A DNA stretch of 19,158 bases, taken from contig JAEZJV010000041.1 of NCBI GenBank assembly GCA_023415635.1, forward strand, positions 1 to 19,158, given 5' to 3'. Below the pieces are notes generated by a model. That model was not told the origin of the DNA. It saw only the letters and a program-made list of their open reading frames with translations, and searched no databases. Numbering within the stretch: position 1 is the first letter of the stretch; every line of letters begins with the position of its first letter. Below, in pieces: positions 7,467 through 14,797 of this stretch. This DNA comes from Bacillota bacterium. GTDB lineage: Bacteria; Bacillota; Clostridia; Lachnospirales; Lachnospiraceae. The translations under genes and the position numbers were made by a program.

Positions 7467-9949
7467 GCATTGTAATAAAACTATTATGGAAAAGCTTAAT
7501 ACAGAAGAAAGCCAGGACCTTACTAGTCCTTTTCTCAATAGCCGTATCATCAGCAATAATTTTTGCCAATGAGGGCTTCAAATCCACGGTTGCGCATATG
7601 TTTTATGAGGCAAATACGAGACATGCCGGGAACTCCAGCCTTATCGTTACTACAAAGCTTGATGTGGGGGCAAAGGAATGGATTGATACCGAACTTCTGA
7701 AGCCATATAGAAGCAGGATACTATATGCAAATTCATTTATAAGGGAGCAGGCCCTTTATGCTCCAAAGCTGGAAGACATGTATTATTTTCAGATCTATGG
7801 AGTGGATATGAATGAATTTCAGCAGCACAATCCTTTCACTCTAAAAGAGGGGGATTATGGAAAATGGAGTGGATTTCAAATCGTCATGGGCGAAGTATAT
7901 GCCGATAAATATAATATATCAGTTGGGGATACCATTACTCTTGAGATGAAAGGAAAGAATTATGATTTTACAGTCGTTGGTATTGCTAAACAGGAAGGTA
8001 TTTATATGAGGGAGCTCGCTGATGGAGGAACGCTGTTCGCACCTGAAGAAACCATTGCGGAAATCTTTGGAGGAGAGGCGAACCTGACTTTCATCAAAGA
8101 AAAGGAAGCAGAGCAGCTTCAGAAGCTTTATGAAGATTTGAAGGAAACCCTCAAGGATTATAATGTAGCGTATACCATTGACCCGTACATAATTGAAGCA
8201 GAAATTTCGAGTTATGTTCTGCCTTTTCGGATCTCCTCCATTGCGGTTATTTTTATGAGCATGTTCATTATATTCACTGGTTATGGTCTGATTATCAATG
8301 AGAGAATTTCCTCCTTGGGAACCCTGAGAAGCTTAGGCTTGACAAGGAGAAGGATGGCTCGAATCCTGCTTCTTGAAAGCTCGGGCATCGGAATCTTCGG
8401 AGGCTTGCTGGGCTGTGGATTAGGGTGGTTAATTCTTAAGCTTATAAAGGATATATATTTTAAGGATAATGGAACCTTCACCACTAGCGGGCCTATCGTG
8501 GTTGGAAGCAAGGAACTAATAACTACGATAATGGCAGCAGTTGTAATCACGTGTTTAAGTGCTATAAGTTCTATCCGGAAGACAACCAAGCTGCAGATTA
8601 AAGAAATTATCCTGCATAGGATGGAGCAGAAGGTGTCACGACATTCAAAGCTATGGAGCATCGGAGCACTTTTATTTGTGACCTGTATGTTCCTGCCAAA
8701 GTTCCTTCCGACCAATCTTGCGGGTATGATTGCAGCAAATATGCTTGCGATAGGAGCATTAGTAGGTTCGATTTTCCTGATACCGGCTATAATATGGGTG
8801 TTAACGAAAGCGGCTGCAAGCTGTGGGTTGCCTGGGGAGGTATGCCTTGGCATCCGGAATGCCAGAGACAGCAAAACACTTGCGAATAATCTGAAGCTTT
8901 TCTCAGCAATGATAGCCATCGTGGCTTTTATGGTGACTATTTTTCATACAATGTCCTATGATTTGCATGATGCCTGGGAGCATAAGAATCTGTTTGAGGT
9001 ATCCTTTACCTTAAGAGAATCAAAGGAAGACAGCTTAAGCAGAGTAAAATCCGTGGAAGGCGTTACGAAAGCAATTGCGTATTATGCAAATTATGAATGT
9101 AAAATTACAGATAAGAATGAATTTTTAAATATACTATACGGGATCGAGGACATTGACTTCTTTGATATGAATGTGGTCGGTGATTTGGATAAGGCCCACG
9201 AAGCGGTCAAGCATCTGAAGGATGGAAAGAACGTAATAACAACCACGATATTGAAGGATAAATTAGGACTTAAGCTCGGAGATTATCTCCGTATTACCTA
9301 TGGCGACCGGACAGAGGAATATAAAATTACAGGATTTATCGATACAAATAACGGAATTGGGCATGTGGCTTATATCGCCGGAGCGAATTACAGGAGCTTA
9401 ATAGGAACCACGAACTATGATACCTTCATGGTGCAGGGAAATACCACGCCTGAGTTAAAATTAAATCTGAAAAGAGAATTTACCAGAGATATCCTGACCA
9501 TCAACACGAAGGAAGAGCTTAAGAATGCGAATGCTGACAAGGTGGACTCTATCTTCAATGCAATCAATATCTACACTTATCTTGCAGTGGCCGTCGGAAT
9601 GCTGGGAATGATGAACAATATTGTGGCCGGCTTTATCGAGCGTAAGCAGAGTCTGGCCTTATACCGATGTATCGGAATGAGCAGAAGGGGAATCAGCCGG
9701 ATGCTGCTCACCGAAGCAGTTACACTTGGAGTGGTTGGAAGTGCTATGGGTTTAGTAACAGCGTTAACGATGATGAATACTATTCCGCAGACACTTGGAC
9801 TAATGTGGGGCAAGGTTGCTCCCAGACCGGCGACAGTAGAGATCGTAATCTTATGCTTGGCAGGTCTGCTGACCATGTTAGCGATGTCAATCATTCCATT
9901 AAGAGGGAGCAGGAAAATAAGTATCATGGAAAGCATGAAATATGAATAA
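7463..9949 (+). CDS. FtsX-like ABC transporter permease, two FtsX domains
   Basis: 828 residues. One N-terminal helix (~17-36) precedes an extracytoplasmic MacB-like domain (~40-250). The first FtsX block follows (helices ~256-279, 304-326, 352-371) with its typical LGTLRSLGLTRRRM motif. Further helices lie near 398-412, 418-446 and 480-496, then a second outside domain (~500-695) and a second FtsX block (helices ~700-724, 750-776, 791-815) with ALYRCIGMSRRGISRMLLTEA. The protein ends KISIMESMKYE, usual for this family. Such permeases with a single ATPase typically export or detoxify peptides and lipids, or act mechanically on envelope proteins. The LytTR/DUF3021 control genes favour a response to envelope stress or peptides, but the substrate is not readable. 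The ATG overlaps the ATPase stop. Confidence 0.92.
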   Translation: MSIVIKLLWKSLIQKKARTLLVLFSIAVSSAIIFANEGFKSTVAHMFYEANTRHAGNSSLIVTTKLDVGAKEWIDTELLKPYRSRILYANSFIREQALYAPKLEDMYYFQIYGVDMNEFQQHNPFTLKEGDYGKWSGFQIVMGEVYADKYNISVGDTITLEMKGKNYDFTVVGIAKQEGIYMRELADGGTLFAPEETIAEIFGGEANLTFIKEKEAEQLQKLYEDLKETLKDYNVAYTIDPYIIEAEISSYVLPFRISSIAVIFMSMFIIFTGYGLIINERISSLGTLRSLGLTRRRMARILLLESSGIGIFGGLLGCGLGWLILKLIKDIYFKDNGTFTTSGPIVVGSKELITTIMAAVVITCLSAISSIRKTTKLQIKEIILHRMEQKVSRHSKLWSIGALLFVTCMFLPKFLPTNLAGMIAANMLAIGALVGSIFLIPAIIWVLTKAAASCGLPGEVCLGIRNARDSKTLANNLKLFSAMIAIVAFMVTIFHTMSYDLHDAWEHKNLFEVSFTLRESKEDSLSRVKSVEGVTKAIAYYANYECKITDKNEFLNILYGIEDIDFFDMNVVGDLDKAHEAVKHLKDGKNVITTTILKDKLGLKLGDYLRITYGDRTEEYKITGFIDTNNGIGHVAYIAGANYRSLIGTTNYDTFMVQGNTTPELKLNLKREFTRDILTINTKEELKNANADKVDSIFNAINIYTYLAVAVGMLGMMNNIVAGFIERKQSLALYRCIGMSRRGISRMLLTEAVTLGVVGSAMGLVTALTMMNTIPQTLGLMWGKVAPRPATVEIVILCLAGLLTMLAMSIIPLRGSRKISIMESMKYE

Positions 9950-10264
9950 GAACCGGTAATGATGCAAAAATTATCAGACTATTAGAATTTGCATTTAGGA
10001 GTCGTGCGGTAGCCGGATATTCTAAAGTGATCATTTTACATAAAGGGGCAAATGAGAATATGCCTTGATAATTTACGGAATAAAATGTAATATAATATAA
10101 AATCGATAAAACTTATTTTGCTGTGGATTACGTGATCGGGGATGTGGATAAGAACGGATAATGCGTATAACATTGTTAGATTCTGCATTTGACTAGATGT
10201 CAGATAATATGAGGTTAGAAATAAAGATATACTTCCATGTAGTAATGAAACGGAGGGAGAGATA
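9950..10264 (+). other. Intergenic region between ABC operon and LuxR-type regulator gene
   Basis: No ORF with start and ribosome site was found. A weak inverted pair (TGCAAA... / ...TTTGCA near 9963-9997) lies after the permease stop but has no T-run, so no convincing terminator is seen. A promoter-like segment at 10065-10093 is listed separately. The remaining leader of about 170 bases up to the GTG shows nothing recognisable. Confidence 0.5.
10065..10093 (+). promoter_or_regulatory. Promoter-like element upstream of the MalT-like regulator
   Basis: TTGATA (10065-10070) is followed after 17 bases by TAATAT (10088-10093), within an AT-rich run that also contains a perfect TATAAT at 10091-10096 (20-base spacing). 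The transcript would carry a leader of about 165 bases before the GTG at 10265. Confidence 0.45.
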
Positions 10265-12574
10265 GTGATTGTACCGATACTATCGACAAAACTAAATAAA
10301 CCTCAGCTATCGGAGTTTTTGATCTCAAGAGAGTCGTTGCTTAAGGACTGCGACTGGGCACAACTGATTCTGGTATCCGCTCAAGCCGGTTCCGGAAAAA
10401 CTACAATAGTAAGTGCCTGGCTATCGGAGCAAAGGAAGTTGTACTGTTGGTACACACTCGATGATTGGGACAACGATTTGATGCAGTTTTTTACTTATCT
10501 GGTAGCAGGAATAAAACCAATTGATTCGCTGGTATCCGATGCGCTTGAGCAACTCCTCGAGGCTTATAAATCGGTTGGTTTTGATGCGTTTTTAAGAGCG
10601 CTGATCAATCAGCTCCATGCGATCAAAAATCCCTTTGTCCTGGTTTTTGATGATTATCACATTATTAGAAATGATATGATTCATCAAGTGATTAGAACGA
10701 TATTTGAGCACTTTCCACCGTCGATGCAGCTGGTATTAATCACCAGGGAAGATCCTCCATTACCGTTGGCAAAAATGAGGGCAGCCAAGAAACTCTTCGA
10801 ACTCCGAATTTCTCAGCTCAGGTTTAAGGAAGAAGAAGTAAAGACATATTTATCGCACCATCTACATATTTCACTTGAAGAAGAACAAATACAGCACCTT
10901 GTCACCCGGACAGAGGGGTGGATTGCAGGGCTTCAGATGATGACACTCTCGATGCAGGGAATGAATGATGTAGGCGGTTTTATCGAGGCTTTTTCTAATA
11001 ATCAATATTATATCATGGATTATTTGATGGAAGAGGTTCTTGAGCGTCAGTCACCTGAAATCAAGGAGTTTCTTCTTAAGACGTCCATATTGGAAACCTT
11101 TTCTGATGATCTTTGTGATGCCGTGGTGGGGCTTGAAACAGGCAGCTCAAATACCATTATTGAAAGACTTGTGAAGACAAATTGTTTTATAATCTCCACA
11201 GAATTGTCTCATAAGTGGTTCAGGTATCATCACCTTTTTAGAGACCTTCTACGACAAAGACTAGAGCAACAATCAAAGAGTGCAGTGGAATCACTTCATG
11301 TACGGGCAGGATTCTGGTTTAAAGAAAATGGCTTCGGACAAGAGGCTATTCATCACTTTATTAAAGCAAATGCCTCCCTGGAAGCGGCGGCGCTTATTGA
11401 ATGCAAATGGGCCGATATGGATCTTAAGCTTCAATCGGCATCCTGGCTTGACATGGTGAAGATGCTGCCTGAGTCAATCATTGAAAAGAGTCCGGTTATT
11501 ACAATGGGTTATGGTTGGGCGCTACTTGATATGGGTGATGTGGAAGCTTGCACAGAGTGGTTTGAAAAGGCTAGGAAATTATACGAGCTTTGTCAAACGG
11601 AGATGCGTCCGGATGACATTATTATTAATGATAAGACACAGTTTGATTTATTGCCGGTGACGGTTGCATCCGCATATGGGTATATCGCTTCAGCAATGGG
11701 AGATGTTGAAGGTGTTTTCAAGTATTCGTACTATGTGCTGGAACGGATACCAAGTGATCAATACTTTAAACGTGGCTCTGCTGAGATGATGCTGGGATTT
11801 GCCCATTGGGTAAAGGGTAATCTATCTGAGGCGGAAAGTGTGATTATTAGCTCGTATACAAATATTAAAAGAGCTTCGGTCCCGCTCATGGAGTATTCTT
11901 ATTACATGGTACTCGGGGAGTTGTATATTCAGCAGGGGGCTTTAATAAAGGCAAAAGCAATGTTTGAACAGACGATTTCACGGTTAGTCAAAAAGAATCT
12001 CGTCATAATTTTATTACCCAGTTTGTATTTGGGCTTAGCCAAGATTGCTTTCCTACAAGGGGATAATAAGCAAGCTTATGCACTGCTTGAGGAGAGCAAG
12101 ACACATGCTCAGAAATACGCACTCATGGATTGGAAATACAAATATTATCTTATGCTTGCGAGAATTTATTGTGCCCTGGGATTGTACGATATGGCACGCG
12201 ATTGCATCAATGAAAGCAGGATACATTACTATATCTATCCGATTCCCGAAGATGTTGGAATCGATGAAGTAGAAAAGCAGATAGATGCTGCAGTAGCAAA
12301 TCATCAGCCTGGTCAGCATTCGGGTGAAAAGAATAAAAATGAGCTGATATTTAAGAAGGAACATATCAACCAATCACTCGCAGAGCCCCTCACAGCAAGG
12401 GAGCTGGAGGTGCTTTCATTGATTGTATCCGGATTAACTAACCAGGGGATTTGTGATAGGCTCTTCTTGGCGCTTAGCACCGTGAAAAGCTACAATCAGA
12501 ACATCTTTGGTAAATTGGAAGTGAGTAGCCGAACTCAGGCTATTGCAAAAGCGAGGGAACTTGGTTTAGTATAG
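10265..12574 (+). CDS. MalT-like LuxR-family transcriptional regulator (STAND ATPase)
   Basis: 769 residues, GTG start with GGAGGGAGA 8 bases upstream. The N-terminus VPILSTKLNKPQ and Walker A SAQAGSGKTT (~38-47), Walker B FVLVFDDYHI (~124-133) and LITREDPPLPLAKMR (~159) are those of MalT-type STAND ATPases. A long helical TPR-like region (~340-690) would be the sensor. The C-terminal LuxR helix-turn-helix (~709-767) reads LTARELEVLSLIVSGLTNQGI...STVKSYNQNIFGKLEVSSRTQA. The family binds an inducer and ATP, then oligomerises to activate promoters. The inducer is unknown. The gene stands alone in its orientation block, directly before the DUF6326-DUF4386 operon, which it may control. Family length (about 750-900) is normal. 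Confidence 0.92.
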   Translation: MIVPILSTKLNKPQLSEFLISRESLLKDCDWAQLILVSAQAGSGKTTIVSAWLSEQRKLYCWYTLDDWDNDLMQFFTYLVAGIKPIDSLVSDALEQLLEAYKSVGFDAFLRALINQLHAIKNPFVLVFDDYHIIRNDMIHQVIRTIFEHFPPSMQLVLITREDPPLPLAKMRAAKKLFELRISQLRFKEEEVKTYLSHHLHISLEEEQIQHLVTRTEGWIAGLQMMTLSMQGMNDVGGFIEAFSNNQYYIMDYLMEEVLERQSPEIKEFLLKTSILETFSDDLCDAVVGLETGSSNTIIERLVKTNCFIISTELSHKWFRYHHLFRDLLRQRLEQQSKSAVESLHVRAGFWFKENGFGQEAIHHFIKANASLEAAALIECKWADMDLKLQSASWLDMVKMLPESIIEKSPVITMGYGWALLDMGDVEACTEWFEKARKLYELCQTEMRPDDIIINDKTQFDLLPVTVASAYGYIASAMGDVEGVFKYSYYVLERIPSDQYFKRGSAEMMLGFAHWVKGNLSEAESVIISSYTNIKRASVPLMEYSYYMVLGELYIQQGALIKAKAMFEQTISRLVKKNLVIILLPSLYLGLAKIAFLQGDNKQAYALLEESKTHAQKYALMDWKYKYYLMLARIYCALGLYDMARDCINESRIHYYIYPIPEDVGIDEVEKQIDAAVANHQPGQHSGEKNKNELIFKKEHINQSLAEPLTARELEVLSLIVSGLTNQGICDRLFLALSTVKSYNQNIFGKLEVSSRTQAIAKARELGLV

Positions 12575-12603
12575 TGTGAATTATTAAAAAATATAATTCA
12601 CAC
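12574..12603. repeat. Perfect inverted repeat at the stop of the LuxR-type gene
   Basis: GTGTGAATTAT and ATAATTCACAC form an 11-bp perfect stem around an 8-base A/T loop, starting in the last base of the stop codon. No T-run follows on either strand, so it is not a canonical terminator, though it could protect the 3' end. A second perfect 8-bp hairpin (TTTGTGCC/GGCACAAA) follows at 12611-12635. Confidence 0.5.
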
Positions 12604-12648
12604 CCCAAAGTTTGTGCCTGCAGTTATGGCACAAAGTACCATTCCTTT

Positions 12649-12654
12649 TATAAT
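12649..12654 (+). promoter_or_regulatory. -10 element for the DUF6326-DUF4386 operon
   Basis: A perfect TATAAT lies about 80 bases before the DUF6326 start; only a poor -35 (TATGGCA region, 12626-12632) is seen 16-17 bases upstream. The weak -35 would suit an activated promoter, for example by the MalT-like regulator upstream. The 8-bp hairpin sequence at 12611-12635 covers the -35 position and could be an operator. Confidence 0.4.
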
Positions 12655-12675
12655 ACCCTACTTTAGTAGGTGCAC

Positions 12676-12734
12676 AGACCTCTTCGGTTTTAGTATGCTT
12701 ATCACAAATAAGTAATAAAACGAGGAGGTTTTTT
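12676..12734 (+). promoter_or_regulatory. Leader hairpin that combines SD sequestration with a terminator shape
   Basis: AGACCTCTTCG (12676-12686) pairs with CGAGGAGGTTT (12721-12731), giving 11 bp with two G-U pairs. An inner hairpin CTTAT/ATAAG (12698-12712) can form inside, and T's continue to 12734. The 3' arm is the SD (GAGGAGG) of the ATG at 12736. Upstream, CCTAC/GTAGG (12657-12670) forms a small hairpin, and AGGT at 12668-12671 could alternatively pair with ACCT at 12678-12681, which would free the SD. Regulation through RNA folding is inference. Confidence 0.5.
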
Positions 12735-12735
12735 A

Positions 12736-13164
12736 ATGAACACAGATTATTCCCTGCAACAAGGAAAACAAAGTATTGTACTACACAGGCCAATGCTACT
12801 TTCAAAATTATGGGTATTTCTATCACTAAATTATATCTTATGTGACCTCATAAGTAATATGGAAATGTCAGCATTAAGGGGATTGTTGGATGGCAAAATA
12901 TCAGGAATTACAATGACACAGGGATTTTTATTATTTGCAGGAATCTCACTTGAAATCCCATTTCTAATGGTTGTATTATCAGCAGTCTTACCATATAAGG
13001 TTAATCGTATGATCAATATAGGGGTTGGATTTCTCATGATTATATACCAGCTCGGGTCGTTTTTTATAGGATCGGATGCAACACTACATTATATGTTCTT
13101 CTCCGGGGTGGAAATTATAGGAAATATTGTAATTGTTATACTTGCATTTAGGTGGAAGCGGTGA
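12736..13164 (+). CDS. DUF6326-like four-helix membrane protein
   Basis: 142 residues, ATG 7 bases after GAGGAGG. After a polar N-terminus of about 20 residues come the motif LSKLWVFLSLNYILCDLI (helix ~23-42), then helices ~64-86, ~90-110 and ~115-138. The LWxFxxLNYxxxD start and size match my recollection of DUF6326 proteins, which occur with LuxR-type or TetR-type regulators in Firmicutes and Bacteroidota. Cytoplasmic-membrane location; no catalytic motif seen and function unknown. It is the first gene of a three-gene operon with the small protein 6 bases downstream. Confidence 0.7.
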   Translation: MNTDYSLQQGKQSIVLHRPMLLSKLWVFLSLNYILCDLISNMEMSALRGLLDGKISGITMTQGFLLFAGISLEIPFLMVVLSAVLPYKVNRMINIGVGFLMIIYQLGSFFIGSDATLHYMFFSGVEIIGNIVIVILAFRWKR

Positions 13165-13170
13165 CGCCGT

Positions 13171-13389
13171 ATGATATACGAGATCGTCATTCGAGGTTAT
13201 ATTAGGGATACCTGGTTTGTAGAGCTAGCAGTTATCCAGAAACCGGATTCCACAACTGTACTGCGTGGAAAGCTCATCGACCAAGCAGCACTTTATGGAA
13301 TCCTTCGAAAGATCAATGATTTAGGCATTGAACTGATATCGGTCAATTGTATAGAAAATTCTAATAAAGTAGAGGAGAAGAAAAAATGA
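13171..13389 (+). CDS. Small conserved hypothetical protein (72 residues)
   Basis: The protein begins MIYEIVIRGYIRDTWFVELAVIQ and continues with TTVLRGKLIDQAALYGILRKINDLGIELISVN. This matches a widespread small protein type with the pattern 'YEI-x-G-...W...L...G-x-x-DQAALxGxLxKIxDLGLxLxSV' found in many Firmicutes and Actinobacteria, often next to small membrane proteins such as DUF4386. The predicted fold is alpha/beta, soluble. The start has only a poor ribosome site (GGTGGAAG, 12 bases away), so it probably depends on coupling to the DUF6326 gene. Its stop overlaps the DUF4386 ATG (ATGA). Function unknown. Confidence 0.8.
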   Translation: MIYEIVIRGYIRDTWFVELAVIQKPDSTTVLRGKLIDQAALYGILRKINDLGIELISVNCIENSNKVEEKKK

Positions 13390-14075
13390 TACCTAATAAA
13401 AAAACGGCAAGATTAGCTGGATTATTGTGGTTGCTTATGTTTGTATTCGGTCCCATTGCTCAGATTATTCGTGACAAACTATTCGTAACAGGGGACATGG
13501 TAGCCACTGCTAATAATATTATCGGTAATGTATTTTTACTTCGCATTGGATTTGTAAGTGATTTAGTTATGATGATAATTTACATGTTTCTGCCTTTGGT
13601 TTTATACAAGCTGTTATGTAAAGTTAATCAGAGCCTATCCATCCTTATGATTATTTTTGTTATGTTAGGCACATCGATCAATATGATTAATCTTTTAAAC
13701 GAATTTGCACCTTTACAGCTATTAAGCGGTGCAGAATACTTAAGTGTCTTTAGTGACGCTCAGTTACAGGCTAAGACATTGCTATCGTATGATTTATACC
13801 TACATGGATATGAAATTGCTAATATATTCTTCGCATTATGGCTCGTTCCACTTGGACTCTTGGTTTACAAGTCAAATTTTCTCCCGAAAGTTCTGGGAAT
13901 ATTGTTGATTGTTGGTGGTAGTGGTTTGTTAATCAATGTTTTTGTGCATTTCTTATTTCCAGATTATCCAATTGTCAATACAATTCTTCTGATACCACAG
14001 ATCTTAGCAGAGGCGCTATTTACATTATGGATTTTGATTAGAGGTATTAATGAATCAAAGGTTAAGGTAGGCTGA
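13386..14075 (+). CDS. DUF4386 family membrane protein
   Basis: 229 residues, ATG overlapping the preceding stop with GAGGAG 7 bases upstream. The N-terminal KKTARLAGLLWLLMFVFGPIAQIIRDKLFVTGD, the central LLNEFAPLQLL...YLHGYEIANIFFALWLVPLGLLVYKSNFLPKVLGILLIVGG and a final helix are characteristic of DUF4386. About six membrane helices are predicted. The conserved His and Glu in LHGYEIANIFFALWL are kept. Function of the family is not established. The order regulator, DUF6326, small protein, DUF4386 suggests one membrane-stress or lipid-related module. Confidence 0.85.
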   Translation: MIPNKKTARLAGLLWLLMFVFGPIAQIIRDKLFVTGDMVATANNIIGNVFLLRIGFVSDLVMMIIYMFLPLVLYKLLCKVNQSLSILMIIFVMLGTSINMINLLNEFAPLQLLSGAEYLSVFSDAQLQAKTLLSYDLYLHGYEIANIFFALWLVPLGLLVYKSNFLPKVLGILLIVGGSGLLINVFVHFLFPDYPIVNTILLIPQILAEALFTLWILIRGINESKVKVG

Positions 14076-14217
14076 AGGACTTACTATTTTTAGTTTCCTT
14101 CCGGTCGCCTGATCAGGCTAAATTACAGTTGCTTAAATATAGTAACACTCAATACCTGATATTTTCAGATTTCTGTCACCTGTCCTCCCTGCTATCACCT
14201 ACCCATATGACATATGA

Positions 14218-14247
14218 AAGAGCATCAGCTTTCGGGCTGATGCTCTT
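14218..14247. repeat. Inverted repeat with 12-bp perfect stem
   Basis: AAGAGCATCAGC and GCTGATGCTCTT are exact complements around a 6-base loop. It could end the DUF4386 operon although no T-run follows. First of four closely spaced hairpins. Confidence 0.6.
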
Positions 14248-14275
14248 AATGATTCTACAGAGGATAATCGGAAAA

Positions 14276-14304
14276 AAGCCTTGCCTCAATAAATGGCAAG
14301 GCTT
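14276..14304 (-). terminator. Rho-independent terminator shape on the minus strand
   Basis: AAGCCTTGCC and GGCAAGGCTT form a perfect 10-bp GC-rich stem with a 9-base loop. In the minus direction it is followed by a continuous T-run (T6 including the end of the stem); in the plus direction no T-run is present. It is therefore an apparent terminator for a minus-strand transcript, yet no minus-strand gene is found upstream of it. Confidence 0.55.
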
Positions 14305-14305
14305 A

Positions 14306-14351
14306 GGAAGAATAAAAGCATTTCGCTAGTGGGCTCGCATTTTATTCTTCC
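14306..14351. repeat. Inverted repeat with arms of about 14 bases
   Basis: GGAAGAATAAAAGC (14306-14319) matches the complement of GCATTTTATTCTTCC (14337-14351) except for one bulged base. The loop of about 17 bases is less AT-rich. It begins two bases after the previous hairpin. Confidence 0.5.
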
Positions 14352-14373
14352 CGACTCACTTTTACAATTACAT

Positions 14374-14427
14374 AACGAAAAAAGACCTATATCACATGAA
14401 AATCTGTGCCATAGGTTTTTTTTCGTT
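14374..14427. terminator. Bidirectional terminator-like inverted repeat
   Basis: AACGAAAAAAGACCTAT (14374-14390) is complementary at 16 of 17 positions to ATAGGTTTTTTTTCGTT (14411-14427). The A-run in one arm and T-run in the other make it terminator-like on both strands. A small CACA/TGTG pair lies in the loop. Confidence 0.55.
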
Positions 14428-14463
14428 AAGCGGATAACGGAAATCGAATACATGAAAAAACCC

Positions 14464-14552
14464 AGGAGGTGCCCATTTAATGCTTGTCAGGTGGTAAGGA
14501 CTTAGTCGCTAGGCGACATATTACTAGTAGGTTTATGATTACATATTAAGAT
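14464..14552. ncRNA. Possible structured RNA or decayed element
   Basis: GCCCATT near 14471-14477 is complementary to AATGGGC near 14544-14551. They enclose about 70 bases with a perfect small hairpin GTCGC-TAG-GCGAC (14505-14517). The zone has more G and C than its surroundings and does not encode a plausible protein. It matches no RNA family I can name, and the pairing is short enough to be chance. Confidence 0.2.
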
Positions 14553-14609
14553 AATGGGCGTCGTTTGGTAGCCAAGGATGTTACTTTCATTACTGTGAAT
14601 GTCGCGTCG

Positions 14610-14643
14610 AGATATTCCAAATGTAGGAAAAATATCTTTTTTT
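14610..14643 (+). terminator. T-tailed weak hairpin upstream of the OLD-like gene
   Basis: AGATATT (14610-14616) and AATATCT (14631-14637) pair over 7 A/T-rich bases, helped by an inner CC/GG, and T's run to 14643. It may stop read-through before the putative defence genes, but the stem is weak. Confidence 0.35.
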
Positions 14644-14797
14644 CTGTCGATAGATGTGGTAAAATATGGTTACATAATTTTGGTGATGAAAGAAAATACT
14701 TAGGTAAATTGTTTAACAGCATATTATAGCAATAATGGGAAGTTGAAAAGATGGCGTAGTTGAAGAGATATTCAAATTGAAAATAGAGGTGAATGCT

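Larger units (their letters stand above)
14076..14797. other. About 720 bases without a convincing gene, rich in inverted repeats
   Basis: The stretch holds a 12-base perfect palindrome GCCTGATCAGGC (14107-14118), four strong inverted repeats between 14218 and 14427 (listed separately), a zone with long-range complementarity (14464-14552) and a T-tailed hairpin (14610-14643). TAAAAT at 14660-14665 could be a -10 for the OLD-like gene, but no good -35 is present. Two plus-strand ORFs of about 70 codons overlap the inverted repeats, lack ribosome sites and are judged spurious. Confidence 0.5.

Noticed and set aside
8281..8919. Minus-strand 212-codon frame inside the permease gene
   Set aside because: It is a shadow of the FtsX-type permease frame, which has clear family motifs, and it lacks a ribosome site. 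The same applies to the minus frame at 9577-9936.
12574..12603. Canonical rho-independent terminator for the LuxR-type gene
   Set aside because: The stem is perfect, but C's rather than T's follow it, so it is listed only as an inverted repeat.
12584..12826. Minus-strand 80-codon frame whose end has paired Cys/His (CDKH ... CHNC), like a zinc ribbon
   Set aside because: It has no ribosome site, runs antisense through the start of the DUF6326 gene, and its C-terminal part is encoded by the hairpins and promoter of that operon. The Cys pairs are most likely chance.
14129..14505. Two plus-strand frames of 66-70 codons in the hairpin row
   Set aside because: They have no ribosome sites, their composition follows the inverted repeats, and no protein family pattern is present.
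14475..14520. Resemblance of GTCAGG...AAGGA to the signal-recognition-particle RNA core
   Set aside because: The conserved SRP loop bases are not kept and the expected stem cannot be drawn.
14777..14797. TTG at 14777 as start of the OLD-like protein
   Set aside because: It has no upstream ribosome site, whereas AGAGG lies 8 bases before ATG 14798, where the homologous N-terminus MYISELKLESF begins.
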